Shown here piece by piece: positions 1 through 10,600 of a stretch of DNA of 64,000 bases (positions are counted from its first letter, which is position 1; each line of letters begins with the position of its first letter). This stretch comes from Pseudomonas fluorescens (GTDB lineage Bacteria > Pseudomonadota > Gammaproteobacteria > Pseudomonadales > Pseudomonadaceae), in the NCBI RefSeq assembly GCF_902497875.1, contig NZ_CABVHY010000026.1:1-64000 (forward strand), read 5' to 3'. The position numbers were made by a program, and so were the translations under genes. The notes under the pieces were generated by a model. That model ran no database searches. It saw only the letters and a program-made list of their open reading frames with translations, and had not been told where the DNA came from.

Positions 1-1125
1 CAGGCTGTTGGCCAGGGCATTGCCGGTGCCGTTGAGATTGGCACTGCCGCTGAGTTCGATATTTTCCAGGTTGGCGCCAAGGGTGTAGTTCAGCGAAGTA
101 CGGACAGTATCGTTGCCGCCCCCTGCCAGTTCGATCAGGGTGTCACCGAGATTATCGAAGACATAGATATCGTCGCCGCTGCCACCCGTCATGCTGTCGC
201 TACTGGCACCCCCATCGAGCAGGTCATTGCCGGCATCGCCGTTCAGGGTGTCATTGCCGATGCCGCCGAGCAGCGTGTCATTGCCGTCGCCGCCCTGGAG
301 CAGGTCGTTGCCGGCACCGCCGTCAAGCAGGTTGTTTCCGGCATTGCCGATCAGGGTGTTGGCCGCCCCGTTGCCGGTGCCATTGAGGTTGCCGCTGCCG
401 GTCAGGGTCAGGCGCTCGAGGTTAGTGCCCAAGGTGTAGCTGATGCTGGCCTGGACCAGATCATCCCCGGCGTTGCTGCCCTCCACCACCCCATCGCCGG
501 CGGCATCCACCACAAACGTGTCATTGCCCAGACCGCCTTCCATGCGGTCGTTGCCGCTGCCGCCGTCGAGGAAGTCATTGCCGCCGTTGCCATACAGCGT
601 GTCATTGCCTCCCAGGCCCAGAAGACTGTCATCGCCGGGATTGCCGTTGATCACGTCGGCGCCGTTGGTTGGTACCACCGGCGGGTAATAGAGATTGGCC
701 AGTGCCTCGGTGACACCCCACACGCTGCCGTCGGCGAACTGGATGCGGTCGATCGCATGGGCCGCGTCGAGAAAGCACAGGCTGACGGTGAGGGTCTCGC
801 CAGTGGCCAGCACGGAGAGCACCAGGTCGTTGCCGATGCGGGTCAAGCGGATCTGGTTGGCGTTGAGGTTGGTCAGCCGCAGGGTGTCAATGTCGGTGCT
901 GGCACTGCCGGCGTTGTCGATCACATCATTGCCATAGCCCTGGCCGAAGCGGTAGGTATCGTTGCCGGTTCCACCCAGCAGCCGGTCATTGCCAGTGCCG
1001 CCGTCCAGGGTATCGTCACCCCCATTGCCGTAGAGGGTGTCATTACCGCCCAGACCATTGAGGGTATCGGCCGTAGCGCCACCCGTCAGAGTATTGGCGC
1101 TTTCGTTACCGTTGATCGTGGCCAT
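1..1125 (-). CDS. Giant RTX-type secreted protein, N-terminal part (cut by window edge)
   Basis: An open frame of 375 codons starts at the ATG whose complement is at 1123-1125 and continues without a stop to the left edge. Its translation is almost the same as the first 375 residues of the 3034-aa protein at 1655-10759. It has glycine/aspartate nonapeptide repeats of the GGxGxDxLxG type, then a haemolysin-type calcium-binding-related segment (about residues 75-145), then more RTX repeats. RTX repeats bind calcium outside the cell after type I secretion. The gene lies directly downstream of its paralogue in the same orientation, so the two form a tandem pair. The C-terminus, including any ELWxxDGT array or secretion signal, is outside the window, so full length is unknown. 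Confidence 0.85.
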   Translation of the reverse strand, partial: MATINGNESANTLTGGATADTLNGLGGNDTLYGNGGDDTLDGGTGNDRLLGGTGNDTYRFGQGYGNDVIDNAGSASTDIDTLRLTNLNANQIRLTRIGNDLVLSVLATGETLTVSLCFLDAAHAIDRIQFADGSVWGVTEALANLYYPPVVPTNGADVINGNPGDDSLLGLGGNDTLYGNGGNDFLDGGSGNDRMEGGLGNDTFVVDAAGDGVVEGSNAGDDLVQASISYTLGTNLERLTLTGSGNLNGTGNGAANTLIGNAGNNLLDGGAGNDLLQGGDGNDTLLGGIGNDTLNGDAGNDLLDGGASSDSMTGGSGDDIYVFDNLGDTLIELAGGGNDTVRTSLNYTLGANLENIELSGSANLNGTGNALANSL

Positions 1126-1245
1126 GACCTAACCCCTTATGAGTACGATGTTTTATCCGACTCTAGGACTGTAGACCGTGGCAATTGAATGGCCTTCATC
1201 CGTTTGAATGACCACGCAACCTTTCGTCTAATACTCGGATCCAAC
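1..1245. repeat. Long direct repeat, copy 1 (RTX gene start plus leader)
   Basis: Positions 1-1245 match 9635-10879 with a constant offset of 9634 and about 26 mismatches counted by eye, roughly 98% identity. The match covers the first 375 codons and about 120 bases upstream of the start, including the leader and probable promoter. It stops abruptly after the ccaac at 1241-1245. On the left it is limited only by the window edge. Confidence 0.9.
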
Positions 1246-1654
1246 ACGGGATCAGGGGCGCAGGAAGTCCTGGCTGGAGCTGCCGAAGACTCAACCAGTC
1301 ATTGACACTTTCGACACTTCGGCCGGCGGTTTTCCGGCCCAGAGGTTGACCCGCCAGGCACAAATGATCGACCTCTTTACCCGGCTGATCGGGGGTTGAG
1401 GACGGGTTTGTCCTGCCCCCGGCACCCTAGGTATCTACATTTTTTGATGCCTGGAGGGGTGTAGCAGCTGTCGAGTAGAACGAGGCAGCGTCCGGCTGCA
1501 AAGCAGCCGTAAGACCCTGCACCTCGGTGTGTCAGATAAACCGCGAGCACAGCTTTTACGAGGACTCCGTCCTCGGACGCTGCCTCGTTCTACTCGACAG
1601 CTGCTACGGGAGTTCTAGCCTTTCGAGATGTGCAGATACCCATGCCCCGGCACC
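1126..1654. other. Intergenic region between the two tandem RTX genes
   Basis: About 530 bases without a convincing gene. Bases 1126-1245 duplicate the leader in front of the upstream paralogue and probably carry the promoter of the gene starting at 1125. Bases 1246-1429 show no recognisable feature. Bases 1430-1640 hold a palindromic element listed separately. A near-copy of the sequence around the paralogue's stop (about 1645-1657) is also seen at about 1417-1430, so the element is flanked by an imperfect direct repeat. Confidence 0.6.
1430..1640. repeat. Nested palindromic REP-type element between RTX genes
   Basis: The core is a perfect 34-base inverted repeat, 1461-1494 against 1574-1607, with about 80 bases between the arms. 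Outside it lie imperfect inverted ends: GGTATCTACA at 1430-1439 and, at 1626-1640, the complement of GGTATCTGCACATCT. The outer ends match those of the element at 42606-42805. The inner arms resemble the repeat at 44853-44974 in their GTAGCAGCTG starts. Dispersed intergenic palindromes of this style are common in Pseudomonas. Just after the upstream gene's stop, it may also act as a transcription end or mRNA-stabilising structure. Confidence 0.75.
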
Positions 1655-4600
1655 TTAGACGTACAGCTGCACATCACTCGCCGTCAGGGTCGCCACACCA
1701 GTCAGGGTCACCACCGCGATGGCGTTACCATTGGCTGCGCCGTCGGCATCGTAATAGAGCGTGTGATCATTCTGGTTGAACACCAGATGCGCTCCGGCCA
1801 CCTCGTTTTGAGTGCCGTTGACATTGGCCAGCATCTCGGCGACGGTCTGGCCCTGCAGGTTGAACAGCCCGCTGTTGAGCGCCAGCATGTCGGCGCCCTG
1901 CGTGAAGTCGGTAACGGAGTCGATATTGTCGGCCCCAGGCGCGGTGGAGAAGCGGAAGATGTCGTCGCCCACGCCACCGCTCAGTATGTCGTTGCCACTA
2001 CGCCCGTCGATGTCGTCATTGCCGGCCAAACCGTTCAGCGTGTCGTCGCCGTCACCGCCGTTGAGCGTATTGGCCTGCGCGTTGCCATTCAGAATGTCGG
2101 CGGTCCGCGCCACCGACGCGCTGGTAGGCGCATCGATGACGATGCGCAGATCGAACATCACCGTTGCCACTTGCGATGAGAGGGTGGCGTCGTTGATGTC
2201 TTTGACCAGCATGGTGCCGGCGGTCGTGCCGTCGGTGATCCAGAGTTCAGAACCGTTGGCGATGTCAGAGGCTCGGAGCAAGACTTGGCCGCTGCTCAGG
2301 GTCGCTACCAGGGCTGGGCTCGAACCTCCAGAACCCGGATTGATGTCCTTGAGCAGCATGGTGCCGGCGGCCGTGCCGTCGGTCACCCAGAGTTCCTGGC
2401 CGTTGACGGACTCGAACGCAGTGAACAGGACCTGGCCGTTGCTCAGAGTGGTCAACAGGCTGGGGGTCGAAGAACCGTTCGGACCCGGATGGATGTCCAT
2501 GAGCAGCGTGGTACCGGCGGTCGTGCCGTCGGTGACCCAGAGTTCCCGGCCGTTGCTGGCGTCGACCGCACTGAACAGGAACTGGCCGTTGCTCAGAGTG
2601 GTCAATGGGCTGGGGGACGAACCGCTCGGCCCCACAAAGATGTCCTTGAGCAGCGAGGTGCCGGCGGCCGTGCCATCGGTGATCCAGAGCTCCTCGCCGT
2701 TGCTGGCGTTGAGCGCAGTGAACAGGACCTGACCGCTGCCCAGGCTGGTCACCAAATGATTGACCGGCTGCGAACTGCTCGCACCCGGATTGATGTCCTT
2801 GAGCAGTACCGTGCCCGCCGTCGTGCCATCGGTGACCCACAGTTCCTGACCGTTGGTGGCATCTTGCGCGCGGAACAGGACCTTGCCGTTGCCCAGGGTG
2901 GTCATTGGGCTGGGGGATGAACTGCCCGATCCCACAAAGATATCCTTGAGCAGTGAGGTGCCGGCGGTCGTGCCATCGGTCACCCAGAGCTCAAAACCGT
3001 TGGTTCCGTCCGTGGCGACGAACAAGACCTTGCCACTGCCCAGCGTGGACAACAGGCTGGGATTCGAATTGCTTGAACCCACAGAGATGTTTTTGACCAG
3101 GGTGGTACCGGCGGTCGTACCATCGGTCACCCAGAGTTCCCGGCCATTCGTGCCATCGAACGCGCTGAACAAGACCTTGCCGTTGCTCAGGGTGGTCCAC
3201 AGGGCGGGGTTCGAAGCACCGTTCGGACCCGGATTGATGTCCTTGAGCAGCGTGGTACCGACGGCCGTGCCATCGGTCACCCAGAGTTCCAGATCGTTAG
3301 GGGCACTGAGCGCAATGAACAGGACCTTGCCGTTGCCCAGGGTGGTGAACAGAGCCGGAAACGAACCGTCCGTACCCGGATTGATGTCCTTGAGCAGCGT
3401 GGTGCCGGCGGCCGTGCCATCGGTCACCCAGAGCTCCTGGCCGTTAGTGGCACTGAGCGCACTGAACAGGACCTTGCCATTACCCAGGGTGGTCAACAGG
3501 CTGGAGCCCGAACTGCCCGTTCCCACAAAGATGTCCTTGAGCAGGCTAGTACCGGCGGTCGTGCCGTCGGTGACCCAGAGTTCCCGGCCGTTGCTGGCGT
3601 CGACCGCACTGAACAGTACCTTACCATTGCCCAGGGTGGTCAACAGGCTGGGGGACGAACTGCCCGCTCCCACAAAGATGTCCTTGACCAGTGAGGTGCC
3701 GGCGGTCGTGCCATCGGTCACCCAGAGTTCCTGGCCATTGGTGGCGTCTAGCGCGAAGAACAGAATCTGGCCGTTGCTCAAGTTGATGAGGGCGATCGGG
3801 GCTGAACTCTGCGTGCTGGCACTCGCAATATCCTTCAGCAGCATGGTGCCCGCTGGCGTCCCGTCGGTTACCCAGGGTTCTGCGCCATGCGTGGCATCTA
3901 CGGCCCAAAACAGAATCCGTCCATCGGACAAGTGCTGGGCGCCTGTAGGCCCTGAATTGCCCGTATTGACATAAATATTCTTGAGCAGCGTGGTGCCGCT
4001 GGTCGTACCATCGGTGATCCAAAGTTCTCTGCCGTTGCTGGCATCGCTCGCGCTGAACAGGACCTGGCCATTGCTCAAAGTGGCCAACAGCGCGGGACTC
4101 GAACTGCCCGCACCCGGACTGATGTCCTTGAGCAGTGAGGTGCCGGCAGCCGTGCCATCGGTCAGCCAGAGTTCCTGGCCGTTGCTGCCATCGTTCGCAC
4201 TGAACAGGACTTGGCCATTGCTCAAAGTGGTCAAGAGGGCGGGACTCGAACTGCCCGCGCCCGGACTGATGTCCTTGAGCAGCAAGGTGCCCGTGGTCGT
4301 GCCATCGGTCACCCAAAGCTCCTGGCCATTAATATCCTGCGCGCGGAACAGGACCTTGCCGTTGCCCAGGGTGGTCATTGGGCTGGGGGATGAACTGCCC
4401 GATCCCACAAAGATATCCTTGAGCAGTGAGGTGCCGGCGGTCGTGCCATCGGTCACCCAGAGTTCCTGGCCATTGGTGGCGTCTAGCGCGAAGAACAGAA
4501 TCTGGCCGTTGCTCAAGTTGATGAGGGCGATCGGGGCTGAACTCTGCGTGCTGGCACTCGCAATATCCTTCAGCAGCATGGTGCCCGCTGGCGTCCCGTC

Positions 4601-7600
4601 GGTTACCCAGGGTTCTGCGCCATGCGTGGCATCTACGGCCCAAAACAGAATCCGTCCATCGGACAAGTGCTGGGCGCCTGTAGGCCCTGAATTGCCCGTA
4701 TTGACATAAATATTCTTGAGCAGCGTGGTGCCGCTGGTCGTACCATCGGTGATCCAAAGTTCTCTGCCGTTGCTGGCATCGCTCGCGCTGAACAGGACCT
4801 GGCCATTGCTCAAAGTGGCCAACAGCGCGGGACTCGAACTGCCCGCACCCGGACTGATGTCCTTGAGCAGTGAGGTGCCGGCAGCCGTGCCATCGGTCAG
4901 CCAGAGTTCCTGGCCGTTGCTGCCATCGTTCGCACTGAACAGGACTTGGCCATTGCTCAAAGTGGTCAAGAGGGCGGGACTCGAACTGCCCGCGCCCGGA
5001 CTGATGTCCTTGAGCAGCAAGGTGCCCGTGGTCGTGCCATCGGTCACCCAAAGCTCCTGGCCATTAATATCCTGCGCGCGGAACAGGACCTTGCCGTTGC
5101 CCAGGGTGGCGAACACAGCGGGGAACGAACCGCTCACACCCGGTCTGATGTCCTTGAGCAGCGTGGTGCCGGCGGCCGTGCCATCAGTCACCCAGAGTTC
5201 CGAGCCATTAGTGGCATCGCTCGCGCTGAACAGGACCTGACCATTGCTCAAAGTGGTCAATAGGCTGCCCGTTCCCACAAAGATGTCCTTGAGCTGTGAG
5301 GTGCCGGCGACCGTGCCATCGGTGATCCAGAGTTTCTGGCCATTGGCATCGAACGAACTGAACAGAACCTTGCCGTTGCCCAGGGTGGTCAAGAGTCCGA
5401 GGATCGTACCGCCGACACCTGGGTTGATGTCCTTGAGCAGCGTGGTGCCGGCGGCCGTGCCATCGGTGATCCAGAGTTCCTGGCCGTTGGCGGCATCGAA
5501 CGCGGTGAGCAACACCTGGCCGTTGCCCAGGGTGGTCAACAGTCCGAGGCTCGAACCGCCGACACCTGGGTTGATGTCCTTGAGCAGCATGGTGCCGGCA
5601 GCCGTACCGTCGGTGACCCAGAGTTCCTGGCCGTTGGCGGCATCCAACGCGCTGAACAACACCTGGCCGTTGCCCAGGGTGGGCAATTTCGCGAGGTTCG
5701 AACTGTTCGCCCCCACAAAAATGTCCTTGAGCAGTACCGTGCCCGCCGTCGTGCCGTCAGTAATCCACAGTTCCTCACCGTTGGTGCCGTCACTCGCTCG
5801 GAACAGGACCTTGCCATTGCCCAATGTGGTGAACAGGGTGGGACTCGAACCACTCGCACCCGGATTGATGTCCTTGAGCAGCGTGGTGCCGGCGGCCGTG
5901 CCATCGGTGATCCAGAGTTCCTGGCCGTGGGCGCCATCGTCGGTGGCGAACAGCTTGACGCTCCGCGTGGCCGCGACGTTGACCGTCACGCTTGCGCTGT
6001 TGCTGCTGACACCACCGTCGCTGGCCACGTAGCTGAAGCTGGCCGCGCCGTTGAAGTTGGCATTGGGCGTGAAGCTGACGCTACCGTCAGCGTTGAGCAC
6101 GGCCGTACCACCGGTGCCGCTGGTGACCGAGGCGATCACCAGGCTGGCATTTTCGACATCCGTGTCGTTGCCCAGCAACTGCGCCGCCGTGTAGGTCACT
6201 GGCGTGCCCTCAATGGCGACCAGGGTGTCGGGGATGGCCTGCGGCGCATCGTTGACCGGCGCCAGGTTGAAGCCTTGCGTAGCGGCGACCGAACCGCCGT
6301 GGCCATCGATGACCTGGTAGTTGAGCGCAACCGCGCCGTTGTAGTTCGCATCCGGCGTAAAGGTCCAGCTGCCGTCGCCGTTATCGAGCAACGCCCCATG
6401 GTTGGCGCTGAGGTTGGCGACGGCCAAGGTGTCACCGTCCAGATCACTGGCGTTGGCCAGCAACTGCGCAGCGGTAATGCCATAGGCCGTGTCTTCCGTG
6501 CCCGAAGGTAACGCGCTCGGGGCGCTGACGATCGGCGCATCGTTGGTGTTGCCGATGCTCAGATTGAAACTGCTGCTGGCGGTGGCATTACTGGCATCGG
6601 TCGCCGTGACTCTCAGGCTCAGGCTGCCGACATCGGCATTGCCCGGCGTACCACTGAAACTGCGGTTGACCGAATCGAAGCTCAGCCAGCTCGGCAATGG
6701 GTCGCCATTGGCCAGGCTGGCGCTGTAGCCGAGGCTATCGCCGACATCCACATCGGCGAAGGTGGCGAGCGGCACTGTGTAGCTGAAGGGCGAGTCTTCG
6801 CTGGCGTTCTGCGCGAGCAGTGCCGTCGCCACGTTCGGTGCATCATTCACCGCCACCAGGCTAAAGCCCTGGGTAGCGACAACCGAACCGCCGTGGCCAT
6901 CGATGACCTGGTAGTTGAGCGCAACCGCGCCGTTGTAGTTCGCATCCGGCGTAAAGGTCCAGCTGCCGTCGCCGTTATCGACCAATGTGCCGTGGTTGGT
7001 GCTGAGGTTGGCGACGGACAAGGTGTCACCGTCCGGATCGCTGGCGTTGGCCAGCAACTGCGCAGCGGTAATGCCATAGGCTGTGTCTTCCGTGCCCGAA
7101 GGCAACGCGCTCGGGGCGCTGACGATCGGCGCATCGTTGGTGTTGCCGACGGTCAGGGTAAAACTGCTGCTGGCCGTGGCATTGCTGCCATCGGTGGCCG
7201 TGACTTTCAGGCTCAGACTGCCCACATCGCCATTGCCCGGCGTACCACCGAAGCTGCGATTGACCGGATCGAAGCTCAGCCAGCTCGGCAATGGGTCTCC
7301 GTTGGCCAGGCTGGCGCTGTAGCCGAGGGTATCGCCGGCATCGACATCGGCGAAGGTGGCGAGCGGCACGGTGTAGCTGAAGGGCGAGTCTTGGCTGGCA
7401 TTTTGCGCGACGAGTGCCGTGGCCACGCTCGGAGCATCATTCACCGCTACCAGGCTGAAGCCCTGGGTAGCAGCGGCCGAACCGCCATGGCCATCGATCA
7501 CCTGATAGTTCAGCGCAACCGCGCCGTTGTAGTTGGCATCCGGCGTAAAGGTCCAGCTGCCGTCGCCGTTATCGAGCAACGTGCCGTGGTTGGCGCTGAG

Positions 7601-10600
7601 GTTGGCGACGGACAAGGTATCGCCGTCCGGATCGCTGGCGTTGGCCAACAACTGCGCGGCGGTAATGCCATAGGCCGTGTCTTCCGTGCCCGAAGGCAAG
7701 GCGCTTGGGGCGCTGACGATGGGCGCATCGTTGGTGTTGCCGACGGTCAGGTTGAAACTGCTACTCGCCGTCGCATTGCTGCCATCGGTGGCAGTCACTC
7801 TCAGGCTCAGGTTGCCCACATCGCCATTCCCCGGCGTGCCGCTGAAGCTGCGGTTGACCGGGTCGAAGCTCAGCCAGCCCGGCAGCGGGTCTCCGTTGGC
7901 CAGGCTGGCGCTGTAGCCGAGGGTATCGCCGGCATCGACATCGGCGAAGGTCGCGAGCGGCACGGTGTAGCTGAAGGGCGAGTCTTGGCTGGCATTTTGC
8001 GCGACGAGTGCCGTGGCCACGCTCGGAGCATCATTCACCGCTACCAGGCTGAAGCCCTGGGTAGCAGCGGCCGAACCGCCATGGCCATCGATCACCTGAT
8101 AGTTCAGCGCAACCGCGCCGTTGTAGTTGGCATCCGGCGTAAAGGTCCAGCTGCCGTCGCCGTTATCGAGCAACGTGCCGTGGTTGGCGCTGAGGTTGGC
8201 GACGGACAAGGTATCGCCGTCCGGATCGCTGGCGTTGGCCAACAACTGCGCGGCGGTAATGCCGTAGGCCGTGTCTTCCGTGCCCGAAGGCAAGGCGCTA
8301 GGGGCACTGACGATCGGCGCATCGTTGGTGTTGCCGATGGTCAGGGTGAAGCTGCTGTTCGCGGTGGCATTGCTGGCATCGGTCGCCGTCACTCTCAAAC
8401 TCAGACTGCCCACATCGGCATTCCCCGGCGTGCCGCTGAAGCTGCGATTGACCGGGTCGAAGCTCAACCAGCTCGGCAATGGGTCGCCGTTGGCCAGGCT
8501 GGCGCTGTAGCCGAGGGTATCGCCAGCATCCACATCGGCGAAGGTGGCGAGCGGCACGGTGTAGCTGAAGAGCGAGTCTTGGCTGGCGTTTTGCCCGAGC
8601 AGTGCCGTGGCCACGGTCGGCGCATCATTCACCGCAGCCAGGCTCAGCTGCGCCGTGGTACTGACCGGAACGCTGCCATCGCTCACAACCACGGCAAAGG
8701 TCACTGGCCCATTGAGGTTGCTCGCCGGGGTGAAGGACCAAGTACCGTTGCCATTATTGGTCAAGGAACCGAGGCCTGCGCCAACGCTGACGCTCTGCAC
8801 GCTCAGGGTAGTGCCGGCATCCACGTCGCTGGCGTTGGCCAGCAGCTGGGCGGCGGTGATCGAATAGGTGCTGTCTTCCGTGCCGTTGGGCAAGTTGACC
8901 GGTCCGCTGACAGTCGGCCCATCGTTGACCGCGGTGACATTGATGTTGAGGGTATTGGGGTTGACCGCGAAGGCCGTGCCGTCGCTGACCTTGAAGCCGA
9001 TGCTGGCGTAGTCGCTGCCATTGCCATTGAGCGCCGGGACGAATTGCAGTTTGCCGGCGTCGAGGTCGGCCTTGCTGATGACCTGGTCCTGAACCACCGC
9101 GATCCAGGCGCTGCCGTTGTGGTACTGCAGGCTGCCGAGCACTGGCAGGCTGGTGATTTTCACCGCGGCCAACGGGGTGTTTTCCGGGTCGCTGTAGGTG
9201 CCGAAGTCGGCGCTGCCGAGGATGACCAGCGTGTCTTCCAGGGTGGTCCGGGTGTCGTTGGTGGAGGTCGGCGCGACGTTGACCGGGCTGGTCGCCGCGG
9301 CCTTGAGGGCGGCAGCGTTCCAGGTCACGTTGTTGTCGAAGCGCACCCGGTCGATCTCGTAATCGAGGCCCAGATAAAAATTTTTCAGGGTCAGGGTCTG
9401 GGAGGTCGCGAGCACTACCATCTGCAGGTCGTTGCCGCTTTGCACGAAGCGCACGTGGTTGCTGTTGAGCCCCACCAGTTGCACGGTATCGATGTCGGCG
9501 CTGACGCCGCCGCTGTTGTCGATCACGTCATTGCCGTAGTTAGTGCCATACAGGTAAGTGTCGCTGCCGCGGAGGCCGGCGAGCAGGTCATCGCCGGCAC
9601 CCCCATCGAGGCGATTGATTCCGGTGTTGCCGGTCAGGCTGTTGGCCAGGGCATTGCCGGTGCCATTGAGATTGGCGCTGCCGCTGAGTTCGATATTTTC
9701 CAGGTTGGCGCCAAGGGTGTAGTTCAGCGAAGTACGGACGGTATCGTTGCCGCCCCCTGCCAGTTCGATCAGGGTGTCACCGAGATTATCGAAGACGTAG
9801 ATATCGTCGCCGCTGCCACCCGTCATGCTGTCGCTGCTGGCACCCCCATCGAGCAGGTCATTGCCGGCATCGCCGTTCAGGGTGTCATTGCCGATACCGC
9901 CGAGCAGCGTGTCATTGCCGTCGCCGCCCTGGAGCAGGTCGTTGCCGGCACCGCCGTCAAGCAGGTTGTTTCCGGCATTGCCGATCAGGGTGTTGGCCGC
10001 CCCGTTGCCGGTGCCATTGAGGTTGCCGCTGCCGGTCAGGGTCAGGCGCTCGAGGTTAGTGCCCAAGGTGTAGCTGATGCTGGCCTGGACCAGATCATCC
10101 CCGGCGTTGCTGCCCTCCACCACCCCATCGCCGGCGGCATCCACCACAAACGTGTCATTACCCAGACCGCCTTCCATGCGGTCGTTGCCACTGCCGCCGT
10201 CGAGGAAGTCATTGCCGCCGTTGCCATACAGCGTGTCGTTGCCTCCCAGGCCCAGAAGACTGTCATCGCCGGGATTGCCGTTGATCACGTCGGCGCCGTT
10301 GGTTGGTACCACCGGCGGGTAATAGAGATTGGCCAGTGCCTCGGTCACCCCCCACACGCTGCCGTCGGCGAACTGGATGCGGTCGATCGCATGGGCCGCG
10401 TCGAGAAAGCACAGGCTGACGGTGAGGGTCTCGCCAGTGGCCAGCACGGAGAGCACCAGGTCGTTGCCGATGCGGGTCAAGCGAATCTGGTTGGCGTTGA
10501 GGTTGGTCAACTGCAGGGTGTCAATGTCGGTGCTGGCGCTGCCGGCGTTGTCGATCACATCGAAGCCATAGCCCTGGCCGAAGCGGTAGGTATCGTTGCC

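Noticed and set aside
2165..8620. Regularly spaced repeats as a CRISPR array
   Set aside because: Periods are 147 and 594 bases, in frame, and code for protein domains; there are no short palindromic repeats with unique spacers and no cas genes.
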